DNA from: Eubacteriales bacterium
GTDB taxonomy: Bacteria > Bacillota > Clostridia > Lachnospirales > Lachnospiraceae
Direction: 5' to 3'
Length of the DNA: 64,000 nucleotides
NCBI GenBank assembly: GCA_030537195.1
Contig: JAUNOK010000009.1
Coordinates: 1 to 64,000, forward strand
Part shown: positions 46,857 to 54,870 of the stretch, piece by piece
Numbering within the stretch: the first letter of the stretch is position 1
Layout of the letters: every line of letters starts with the position of its first letter
Made by a program: the position numbers and the translations under genes
The notes under the pieces: model-generated
Seen by the model: only the letters and a program-made list of their open reading frames with translations
Database searches by the model: none
Told to the model about the DNA's origin: nothing

Positions 46857-47795
46857 TTAGTTAGGATATTCGCTGGTAATTCCAAAGTACTCTTCAAGTG
46901 ATAACCAGTCACCATTGTTATATAATTTAGTTGCGAGGTCAACACCTACATAACGAAGATGCCATGATTCATACTGATATCCTGTAGCAGAATCCTTGCC
47001 CTTAGGGAAGCGGATACAGAAGCCGTATTTGTAGCAGTTATCATTAACCCACTTTCCTTCGTTAGTGTACTGGAAGCTGTCTTCAATAGAGTTAAGGTCG
47101 AAGCATAATCCTGTCTGATGTTCAGAATTTCCAGGCCTTGATGAATATGTGTCAGCTAAAGCAACGCCATCGCTTTTAACATATCTGTTATATACGTTGA
47201 CCTGATAATTATATGAGCGATATCCACTGGCAATATATATGTTAAGTCCATTGGCTGTTGCGTCTTTTAACATAGTATTCCAGGCACTCATAAGAGTTTT
47301 GTCCAGACATGTTGAACTCCTGTCAGCATTAACTGGCTGGTCAGGATTAGTTGGGATGAAATCCTGAGGAAGTGCATATGTCTTATTGGCAATAAGGACA
47401 CCATCAATATAAGTTGCTCCGTTGATTTCCTGAATCTTGAATCCCTTAGAAGTAGTACCCTTTGAAACTACATTTCCAGATGGAACTACAGGAGGTGCGA
47501 ATTCAGAACTGTTAGAAGCGGATGTTATGTCTGACATAGTAGCTGATGAATTATCAGCGCTGGTTGAAGCAGCAGCTTCACTTGTGCTTTCATTCTCTGT
47601 ATTCTGCGTTGATTCTTCAACCTTAGCAGTTGTAGATTCTGTATTCTTATCTGTGTTCTTAGACTTGGAACAGCCCTTCATCGAAACAGATATTATAACT
47701 ATAATGATAATAAGCAAAGCAGCGGCGGCACAGGCGAGAATAATACGGTTTCTTCTTACCTGACGCTGTCTGCGTGTTAAACGTCTTTTAGCCAT
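46857..47795 (-). CDS. VanY-family D-Ala-D-Ala carboxypeptidase, 312 aa
   Basis: A membrane segment (about 18-38) and a Ser/Thr-rich linker precede a peptidase M15B domain (about 125-312). Motifs are S-G-Y-R-S-Y-N-Y-Q, G-N-S-E-H-Q-T-G-L-C-F-D and E-S-W-H-L-R-Y; the His/Asp/His zinc ligands are in the last two. It trims D-Ala from peptidoglycan stem peptides outside the membrane. It is not linked to VanRSHAX genes, so resistance is not implied. AAAGGA precedes the ATG. Confidence 0.9.
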   Translation of the reverse strand: MAKRRLTRRQRQVRRNRIILACAAAALLIIIIVIISVSMKGCSKSKNTDKNTESTTAKVEESTQNTENESTSEAAASTSADNSSATMSDITSASNSSEFAPPVVPSGNVVSKGTTSKGFKIQEINGATYIDGVLIANKTYALPQDFIPTNPDQPVNADRSSTCLDKTLMSAWNTMLKDATANGLNIYIASGYRSYNYQVNVYNRYVKSDGVALADTYSSRPGNSEHQTGLCFDLNSIEDSFQYTNEGKWVNDNCYKYGFCIRFPKGKDSATGYQYESWHLRYVGVDLATKLYNNGDWLSLEEYFGITSEYPN

Positions 47796-47913
47796 GATAA
47801 TATTAATCCTTTCATATTAATTTCTTTATAATTATTGCATTGTTGATTGGATATTTCAAGGTAAAATGTGTTAATATGTTTACTATATTGATATGTGAAA
47901 AGAAAGGGTAGAT

Positions 47914-48708
47914 ATGTATACCAGAGAGCAGTTAAAGAAGCAGTTAGCGGATATGGGTTTGACAGGGAATGAAACAATTCTTATCCATTCATCAATGAAA
48001 TCTATTGGAGAAGTTGAAGGCGGGGCAGATACAGTGCTTGATGCATGGATTGAATATTTCGGACATGGACTTTTACTTCTTCCTACACATACATGGAAGA
48101 ATATAAATGTGGATTCTCCTGTATATAATCCGAAGGAAACACCATCATGTGTCGGACTGCTTACTAATATGTTCCTTAAAAGAGATGGGGTAATAAGGTC
48201 GCTTCATCCTACACACAGTATGGCAGGGATTGGAAAGAAAGCAGCAGAATATCTCGCGGGTGAGGAAAACAACAATACACCATGTACACCGGGTGGATGT
48301 TATGACAGATTAAGAAGCTGTGGGGGAAGAGTTTTGCTTGTCGGTGTAGGACATGAGCGCAATACATTTATTCACAGTGTTGAAGAAGTGCTTAATGTAC
48401 CACACAGATTGTCAGACAAGCCTATGAAGTTACAGATTGTAATGCCAGACGGCAGTATTAAAGATTCATATATGAGAAAGCATTACAACGCAGACCAGCC
48501 TCACATATCAGAGGATTTCGTTAAGCTTAACCAGGCATTTCTTGACTGTAAGGCTGTGCGTGAAGTAACATTCGGTGATGCAAAGTGTCTTTTGTGTGAT
48601 GCCAAGGCGGTGTTTGAAGTTGTAAGGCATGTAATTGCACCAGACCCTGAATGTATTGTTACAAGTAGTTCAATTCCAAAGGAGCGCTGGGAGTCACTTA
48701 TTAAGTAG
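47914..48708 (+). CDS. AAC(3)/YokD-family N-acetyltransferase, 264 aa
   Basis: The antibiotic N-acetyltransferase family start I-L-I-H-S-S-M-K-S-I-G, L-L-P-T-H-T-W, R-S-L-H-P-T-H-S-M near 93 and L-V-G-V-G-H near 145 are all present. Length matches. These use acetyl-CoA to modify aminoglycoside-type amines, but many chromosomal members have no resistance role. AAAGGG precedes the ATG. It is divergent from vanY. Confidence 0.88.
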   Translation: MYTREQLKKQLADMGLTGNETILIHSSMKSIGEVEGGADTVLDAWIEYFGHGLLLLPTHTWKNINVDSPVYNPKETPSCVGLLTNMFLKRDGVIRSLHPTHSMAGIGKKAAEYLAGEENNNTPCTPGGCYDRLRSCGGRVLLVGVGHERNTFIHSVEEVLNVPHRLSDKPMKLQIVMPDGSIKDSYMRKHYNADQPHISEDFVKLNQAFLDCKAVREVTFGDAKCLLCDAKAVFEVVRHVIAPDPECIVTSSSIPKERWESLIK

Positions 48709-48793
48709 TGGTATTTTCTGAGCAGTACTGCATTGCATAATCAAATAAACATTGGAAAATTCAAAATAAATCGAAAAAGAGCATAAACATAAG

Positions 48794-48822
48794 TTGAAAG
48801 TCATATTTTGCCGTGATAATAT
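48794..48822 (+). promoter_or_regulatory. Putative promoter of the SipW/TasA-like gene cluster
   Basis: TTGAAA (48794-48799), 17-bp spacer, TAATAT (48817-48822) in the 221-bp gap before the cluster. The remaining 100 bp form an AT-rich leader with GGTGG at 48904-48908, 21 bp before the ATG, too far for an ordinary SD. Confidence 0.4.
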
Positions 48823-48929
48823 ATATTTAGTTTATAGTGTTTAAAAATTAAGCATAATAGAAATGACATTTTTATAAAAATGTTTTATTGAATGTTACAA
48901 AAAGGTGGTGAGCCTCAGGCATATCAGCA

Positions 48930-49832
48930 ATGGAATCATTAACTGAAAAGAACACTAATGAAAATATAGAAACTTCAAAGCATCTGCGTGGCAAATTCAG
49001 CTGGGCAGTGCTGGCACTGATTATAACTTTGATTGCGGTTGTTTCAGCAACTTATGCATGGTATATTTACAATACAAGGCGGCATACTACAAAGGTTCAG
49101 CTTGCTGCGGGTGCGGGTGTTAATTTGCAGATCAGCAATGCGTATGATGGACCTTATGCTTCAGCGTCAGTATTGGACAATTTTGAAGGACAGTTAAATC
49201 CGGTATCGACTAATTACATAGAAGGTGGATTCCAGAAAGTTCTCGGATTTACGAATGGTACAGAAAATCAGCCAATGCTGGTTGCCAATCTTTTTGGCAG
49301 AGTAGAGCACAGTGATTACTATAAGACAAGCCTTTTTTTAAGGAGTAATGGCAGCACGACAGATATTTACCTGTCAGACATTGGCTATGAAGACAGTGAC
49401 GAAACCAATCCAATCTCATCTGCAATCCGCGTTGGTTTTGTGGTACACCAGAACGGTGAGGACCAGCCGTCCCAGGGAGAATATATTTTTGCAATCAGTG
49501 ACAAGAAGAACCCTCAGGCTGAATACAATACAGCGACAGGTCAGGAAGGATATGTGCTGGACAGTACGAAGACTGATGGCACAACAGTGCCATTTGAGCC
49601 ATATACAGCTGCTGCATATTGTGATTATGATCAGAATACAGGAACTGTGACATTAAATAATAGCTCACAGAGATTATGCACATTATATGGTGCAGATGAC
49701 GGACAGCCGGGAACGCCGGTGCAGATAGATGTGTATATCTGGCTGGAAGGCTGCGATGAAGACTGCACCGGCAATCTCAGTAGTCAGACACTAAGAAATC
49801 TTGTAATTTCATTTGCAGGTGTTGTGAAGTAA
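48930..49832 (+). CDS. SipW/TasA-type secreted subunit-like protein 1, 300 aa
   Basis: A long signal sequence: about 24 cytosolic residues, a hydrophobic run, and T-Y-A-W-Y at 41-45, the SipW/TasA-type processing region. A beta-rich domain follows with a conserved S-A-I-R-V-G-F segment and, near the end, W-L-E-G-C-D-E-D-C, closing with S-F-A-G-V. The same order is found in the next three genes and in 59327. Several Cys suggest disulfides or metal binding. First gene of the cluster. It is probably a minor or adaptor subunit of a fibre or coat. The exact role is inferred. Confidence 0.75.
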   Translation: MESLTEKNTNENIETSKHLRGKFSWAVLALIITLIAVVSATYAWYIYNTRRHTTKVQLAAGAGVNLQISNAYDGPYASASVLDNFEGQLNPVSTNYIEGGFQKVLGFTNGTENQPMLVANLFGRVEHSDYYKTSLFLRSNGSTTDIYLSDIGYEDSDETNPISSAIRVGFVVHQNGEDQPSQGEYIFAISDKKNPQAEYNTATGQEGYVLDSTKTDGTTVPFEPYTAAAYCDYDQNTGTVTLNNSSQRLCTLYGADDGQPGTPVQIDVYIWLEGCDEDCTGNLSSQTLRNLVISFAGVVK

Positions 49833-49847
49833 ATTGGAGGCGGATTT

Positions 49848-50696
49848 GTGGATAAAGAAGTTAAACAATTGAAGAAATCTCTTGTGATAGCGATTGCAGG
49901 CATCCTGTTTTTAATCATTGTTGCAACAGGTACAACTTACGCATGGTTTACGTTGTCGGGGATGGCTTCTACTAATGTCACGCCAACAGGCGGTACTATT
50001 AGTCAGGGCGATGCGGTATTATTGATTTCTAACAGTGCATCAGGGCCTTTTGATAAGACGTGTGATCTGGTTTTTACAGGAAATCCTGAAACATTGAAAC
50101 CTTTATCTACAGCAAATCTTGAAAATTTTTATAAATCTACAGCACAGAATGAAGATGGCATTTCCATATTGTATACCGGTGTAGACAATGTTAATCAGAA
50201 TGCGCTCCACGGTACAGTCTATTTGCAGTGCCAGAATGCGCCATGCAGCGTTTATTTTAATCCATCAGCGTTGAATCTTGGCAGTGATGTGCAGACACTG
50301 GCAGCGATGCGCCTGGGATTAAAAATCACATCACATGCAGGTACAGAAACATTGATTTTCAGGCTGGATGATCTTGGGGCAGTTCAAAATGCACAGTCAA
50401 AACGAACAGTGCCAACGGCATCGACGGTTGTGTCATCAATATCTGCCAGTGGGCAGGCTGCTTATGTGAATGACCCGGCACAGAATCTGTCAGGTTATAT
50501 GGCACAGCCGGGCGCAGATGAGAGTATGTTTCGTGCAGGAACGACACCGTTGATTTTATTGAATACGGATGAGGTTGCAACTGTTGAATATTGGTTGTAT
50601 CTGGAAGGCTGTGATGACGAGTGCTACAATGTCGTACAGAGCAGAACTTCCGAAATTACACTGGCATTTGCCGGTGTAACTGCAGATGAAGAATAG
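49848..50696 (+). CDS. SipW/TasA-type secreted subunit-like protein 2, 282 aa
   Basis: GTG start after GGAGGCGG. Signal with T-Y-A-W-F at 30-34, a beta-rich body with A-A-M-R-L-G-L, and Y-L-E-G-C-D-D-E-C then A-F-A-G-V at the end. It shares the plan of its neighbours but little direct identity outside the motifs. Likely cleaved by one of the two SipW-type peptidases encoded downstream. It starts 15 bp after the first gene. Confidence 0.75.
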   Translation: MDKEVKQLKKSLVIAIAGILFLIIVATGTTYAWFTLSGMASTNVTPTGGTISQGDAVLLISNSASGPFDKTCDLVFTGNPETLKPLSTANLENFYKSTAQNEDGISILYTGVDNVNQNALHGTVYLQCQNAPCSVYFNPSALNLGSDVQTLAAMRLGLKITSHAGTETLIFRLDDLGAVQNAQSKRTVPTASTVVSSISASGQAAYVNDPAQNLSGYMAQPGADESMFRAGTTPLILLNTDEVATVEYWLYLEGCDDECYNVVQSRTSEITLAFAGVTADEE

Positions 50697-50713
50697 AAAG
50701 GAGCTGATTTGCG

Positions 50714-51577
50714 GTGAAGCATACGTTTAAAACATGGTTTTTTGGAATAACGATGATATTTGCGGTGTTGGCACTTGCATTTGCAACGTATGCATGGTTT
50801 ACCACAAATCGAGCGGTATCGACAAGCACTGCGACGGCAAGAACAGGGGAAGAAGCACTGGAATTGCAGATCAGTAGTCAGGGTGGCAGCGATTTTACAG
50901 ATATGGATACGGTGCCAATCACGCAGATCAACCAAACCGATGCAGGATATCTGATGCCGGTGTCAACGGATGACCTTGTAAGTTTTGTGTATTCACCATT
51001 AACACAGGATGGTATGGCAACAGTATTTCGGCTGGTTGAGAATGAACAATACTATTATCATGGCAGAGTATATCTACGGGCAGTCGGTGAGGGATGGCCA
51101 TCTGGCAGTAGGATGAATCTCTATCTGGATCAGACAGATGACCTGCTTGGCAAGAATGTTGATGGCATGATGTTAAAAGCAGCGCGGTTAGGCCTGGTTT
51201 TTGGAAACGACAGTAGCACAGCTGTGATTCTGCGTCTGAGTGAAGACCAGGACAATCAGTCACAGCGTGTTTACAATACGGTCATCAATGGACAGACACT
51301 CGGAGATGGACAGGTGCTTGGTTATCACAACGGTAATGTTGTCGCACAGAATGACCCAAGTGAATCTGCAGATAACTATACAGTGACTTTTGGCAATAAT
51401 AATATCACTTTGCCGCAGAAATCGCTGTTAAGTATGACTTTCGGACAGATATATCAGGTGGATATTTATTTCTATCTGGAAGGGTGTGACCCGGATTGCT
51501 CCGAAGCTATTCATCTTGATATTGCCGATTTAAACCTTGCATTTTATGGTGTACTTGACCAACAGGAGGGCAATTGA
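50714..51577 (+). CDS. SipW/TasA-type secreted subunit-like protein 3, 287 aa
   Basis: GTG start at 50714 with GGAG upstream. T-Y-A-W-F at 25-29, a beta-rich body with A-A-R-L-G-L-V, Y-L-E-G-C-D-P-D-C near the end and A-F-Y-G-V closing. It also has acidic D-rich loops. Its TGA overlaps the next ATG by one base. Same family by architecture. Confidence 0.75.
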   Translation: MKHTFKTWFFGITMIFAVLALAFATYAWFTTNRAVSTSTATARTGEEALELQISSQGGSDFTDMDTVPITQINQTDAGYLMPVSTDDLVSFVYSPLTQDGMATVFRLVENEQYYYHGRVYLRAVGEGWPSGSRMNLYLDQTDDLLGKNVDGMMLKAARLGLVFGNDSSTAVILRLSEDQDNQSQRVYNTVINGQTLGDGQVLGYHNGNVVAQNDPSESADNYTVTFGNNNITLPQKSLLSMTFGQIYQVDIYFYLEGCDPDCSEAIHLDIADLNLAFYGVLDQQEGN

Positions 51578-52344
51578 TGAAGAAACAGCAGAAAAAAACC
51601 GTTTACAACCGGTTGTACACATCTATTCTGCTTGTGCTGCTTGCGTTGGTTGCAGTAACGGCGGCGACTGTGGCATGGTTTTCCATTGCGGACAAAACCA
51701 GAGTCCGGACGATGAGCCTGGATATTATAACGGATGTTGAGATGCGCATGGATCTGGATTCACATGCAACGATTGATGATTATGTGAAAACACTTACATT
51801 TGACCAGATTGCAGAGCGTATGCAGATTGAAAAAGGATTTTCAATGTCGGATACACCGCTAAAGCCAGTGACAACTTCCGATTGTGATATATTTACATAT
51901 GAGAATGGCTCTGTGGTAGAAAGTACAAGTGGTTCTTATCTGGAATTTACGCTGCATTTTATGGCAGCCAGGGATATGATTGTACATTTGACAAGCGCGA
52001 ACAGTAGTGAAAAAGCAAGTGACGGAACAGCGGTACTTTCTGAGAATCCAGAATTACCACTGGCAATGAGAATTTCTTTCACAGCAGATGAACAGAACTG
52101 GATTTATGATCCAGGAGAGGGCAATGAAGCAAGTCCATCGGGAAACATTATATATTTCGGACTGCCTGATGCGGCATCCATGGAATTATCCGACAACAAT
52201 GCCATGTTTTCTTTAAAAGAAGGTGAAGATAAAGCGGTTGTTGTACATATTTGGTTAGAGGGTACAGACCCGGCATGTACAGATGCCTTAAGAGCGTCAG
52301 ATTATGCCATTCGCCTGAGATTTACAGGTACAGATATGGAATGA
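51577..52344 (+). CDS. SipW/TasA-type secreted subunit-like protein 4, 255 aa
   Basis: ATG at 51577 follows AGGAGGG and overlaps the previous stop. Signal core T-V-A-W-F at 31-35, L-A-M-R-I-S-F in the body, and a variant end motif W-L-E-G-T-D-P-A-C in which the first Cys is Thr; R-F-T-G-T closes. Loss of one motif Cys suggests a specialised member. A 68-bp gap separates it from the peptidase gene. Confidence 0.72.
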   Translation: MKKQQKKTVYNRLYTSILLVLLALVAVTAATVAWFSIADKTRVRTMSLDIITDVEMRMDLDSHATIDDYVKTLTFDQIAERMQIEKGFSMSDTPLKPVTTSDCDIFTYENGSVVESTSGSYLEFTLHFMAARDMIVHLTSANSSEKASDGTAVLSENPELPLAMRISFTADEQNWIYDPGEGNEASPSGNIIYFGLPDAASMELSDNNAMFSLKEGEDKAVVVHIWLEGTDPACTDALRASDYAIRLRFTGTDME

Positions 52345-52412
52345 AACACATTTTCTGCACAGTAGCAGAAGATTTAAATATAAAGACAAATGAAAATTAA
52401 GGAGAAGAAAAA

Positions 52413-53186
52413 ATGAAAGCAGTAAAACGTGTGGGCACAATTTTGCTCAGTGTTATTCTATGGGCGGTGATTTTAATTGCAGCATTATATGCATTTACAA
52501 CAATGGCGACGAAGGATAATCAGAATGTATCCCGTATACTAGGATATACACCAATGGTCGTAAAGTCTGATTCCATGGCACCAACATTCAGTGCCGGTGA
52601 TTTGATTTTTATTAAGAAATGTGATACATCCAAACTGGAAAAGGGAGATATTATCTGTTTCCATACAATTATTAATAATGAATATGCATTGAATACTCAC
52701 CGTATTCAGGATATTGAAACATCAGGTGGTGCGAGAAGTTATACAACAATCGGTGATAACAATAATGGTATTGCCGACCAGCATATTATTTCTGATGGTG
52801 ATATTGTTGGTAAATATGTGGGTCATCTGGCAAAAGTAGGTAATGTGATGGATTTCCTTTCAAGCAGTATCGGATTTCTTCTTGTAATTGTACTTCCTAT
52901 GTTATTATTCTTTATATATCAGGTATACCATTTGATTATGATCAGTATCCGCCTGAAAAAAGCAGTTGCTGTTGAAGCTGCACAGGAAGCAAAAGCATCT
53001 GGTAATGATGATGCAGCGGCAAAACTCGAAGAAGCCAGAAAGATGCGTGAAGAAGCTGAAGCAATCCGTGCGCAGGCTGAGGCCGAACTTGCGAAGGCAA
53101 GAGCAGCCAAGGAGGAAAAGACAGACTCTGATAACAGCGATACAACACAGGAAAAGGAAGATAATTCTGCCAAAGATGCCCAGTAG
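52413..53186 (+). CDS. sipW: SipW-type signal peptidase I with coiled-coil tail, 257 aa
   Basis: ER/archaeal-type type I signal peptidase: a membrane helix (about 8-30), catalytic S54 in S-D-S-M-A-P-T, H96 in N-T-H-R in place of the bacterial lysine, and acidic G-D-N-N-N-G near 114-119. A second membrane helix (about 150-175) leads to an unusual 75-residue Ala/Glu-rich helical tail, predicted cytosolic and coiled-coil-forming. Such enzymes process TasA-type precursors. AAGGAG precedes the ATG. The tail may dock to the coiled-coil DUF2357 protein. Confidence 0.88.
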   Translation: MKAVKRVGTILLSVILWAVILIAALYAFTTMATKDNQNVSRILGYTPMVVKSDSMAPTFSAGDLIFIKKCDTSKLEKGDIICFHTIINNEYALNTHRIQDIETSGGARSYTTIGDNNNGIADQHIISDGDIVGKYVGHLAKVGNVMDFLSSSIGFLLVIVLPMLLFFIYQVYHLIMISIRLKKAVAVEAAQEAKASGNDDAAAKLEEARKMREEAEAIRAQAEAELAKARAAKEEKTDSDNSDTTQEKEDNSAKDAQ

Positions 53187-53205
53187 GACGGGAGGTTGAT
53201 ACACA

Positions 53206-54840
53206 GTGAGTGAATTTTTGAAATTTGCATATGAAATACTATCTCAGGTAGTTTATAATATTGTGACATTTGTTGCTTCATTTTTAAATTTATTTATTAC
53301 CGGATGGGGCGAATATTTTGAAATTTTTAAAACATATTTTCCAACATTAAATGTTATCGGGAAGATTTTATCCATACTGTTAATGTTATTACTTGCTGCG
53401 ATTCCGATTATATGCATTTTACTCATTGTGAGAAAATTCATTCTGCATCGTAAGCTCAAAAAAGATAAAACAGATAATGCGGTATTATATAAAGAAATCG
53501 CACGTTTGAATAAACAGGTATTGTCTCTGATGAATGAGAAAAACAGCATTCTGGCGCTTAAAGTCAATGCTATGGGTGGTGTTGAACGTATTCCATATAT
53601 GGGCGCATCTGCACTGACAGATGACGTTGTGCCTAATGTAGGCAATGTGACCAATCCTGAAAATGTAGCGGCTGCCAATGCTGGTGTTGTTGGCGATGCA
53701 AATGCTAAGAATGCCCCGGTAGTACGTGCTGTAGTAGAAAATGGCGCAGAAGATACTACAGTGCATCGTTTTCCGAAATTATCCCTTGTGGATAAGAAAT
53801 ATAAGGATTTTCAGTATCCTGTATATAATGAAGAAGTCACACTGGAACAATTTGCTGAGGGCTATCGTCTCTTTGCAGCCAGCCAGATGGGATTGTATTA
53901 TACACCAGAAATCGTCCGGAGATTTATTGCAGGTATGGCAGCCAGTAAATTGTTGATTCTGGAAGGTATTTCTGGTACAGGTAAGACAAGTTTACCTTAT
54001 TCATTCAGTCGTTATATGGAAAATCCAGCAACAATCGTATCTGTACAGCCATCTTTCCGTGACCGTACAGAATTGCTTGGTTACTTTAATGAATTTTCAA
54101 AACGATTCAATGAGACAGAGTTTTTAAGAGCACTCTATGAAGCAAACTTTACACCGACACCGACCCTGATTGTCCTTGATGAGATGAACCTTGCGCGTAT
54201 CGAGTATTATTTTGCAGAAATGCTTTCAGTACTTGAAATGCCAAGTAAAGACGAATGGACATTAGACCTTGTGCCAACACACTGGGAGGGTGACCCTGAA
54301 AAAATTGTTGATGGTAAAATCCATGTATCAGATGCAACATGGTTTGTCGGTACAGCTAATAACGATGATTCTACATTTACAATCACGGATAAAGTATATG
54401 ACCGTGCTATGCCAATCGAATTGAACGAGAGAGCAGATCCATTTGAATGTGAGACTTATCCACATTGCGATATTACAGCAGAGCATCTGTACCAATTGTT
54501 TAAAAAAGCAAAAGAAGATTATCCAATCAGCGATGAACTTCTTGATAAGATGCAGAAACTTGACAGCTACCTGCAGACCCGATTCAAACTTTCATTTGGT
54601 AACCGTATTATGAAGCAGTTGAATGATTTTATTCCGGTTTATGTTGCATGTGGTGGTACGGAACTTGGCGGTATGGATTATATTATCGCGCGTAAAGTAC
54701 TTAAGAAGTTTGAAAGTATGAATGTCACATTTGTAAGAGATGAAATTACAGGATTAATCAGTTATATAGAGAAGACATTTGGTAGTGAAGGCATGCAGGA
54801 CAGTAAAGATTACCTTAGAAGAATCCAGAACCTGTACTAA
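53206..54840 (+). CDS. Membrane-anchored McrB-type AAA+ ATPase, 544 aa
   Basis: Two membrane segments (about 14-34 and 52-78) precede a coiled coil (about 92-120) and an Ala/Asn/Val-rich linker. The AAA+ domain begins near 215: Walker A G-I-S-G-T-G-K-T at 254-261, Walker B L-I-V-L-D-E-M-N-L-A-R-I-E at 321-333 (the McrB-type D-E-M-N-L-A-R signature), sensor G-T-A-N-N-D at 382-387, R400. All ATPase motifs are intact. In McrB these drive a DNA-translocating ring; here the membrane anchor and neighbours point to an envelope role. GTG start with GGGAGG. Confidence 0.88.
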   Translation: MSEFLKFAYEILSQVVYNIVTFVASFLNLFITGWGEYFEIFKTYFPTLNVIGKILSILLMLLLAAIPIICILLIVRKFILHRKLKKDKTDNAVLYKEIARLNKQVLSLMNEKNSILALKVNAMGGVERIPYMGASALTDDVVPNVGNVTNPENVAAANAGVVGDANAKNAPVVRAVVENGAEDTTVHRFPKLSLVDKKYKDFQYPVYNEEVTLEQFAEGYRLFAASQMGLYYTPEIVRRFIAGMAASKLLILEGISGTGKTSLPYSFSRYMENPATIVSVQPSFRDRTELLGYFNEFSKRFNETEFLRALYEANFTPTPTLIVLDEMNLARIEYYFAEMLSVLEMPSKDEWTLDLVPTHWEGDPEKIVDGKIHVSDATWFVGTANNDDSTFTITDKVYDRAMPIELNERADPFECETYPHCDITAEHLYQLFKKAKEDYPISDELLDKMQKLDSYLQTRFKLSFGNRIMKQLNDFIPVYVACGGTELGGMDYIIARKVLKKFESMNVTFVRDEITGLISYIEKTFGSEGMQDSKDYLRRIQNLY

Positions 54841-54870
54841 TGTATGCACAAGTAATGAGGAGAAGATACT

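Noticed and set aside
46857-47795. Part of a vancomycin resistance cluster with the nearby two-component genes
   Set aside because: No VanH/A/X genes, and the two-component genes belong to an ABC module on the other strand.
47914-48708. Acquired aminoglycoside resistance gene
   Set aside because: The family match is good, but many chromosomal members have no resistance role and there is no mobile context.
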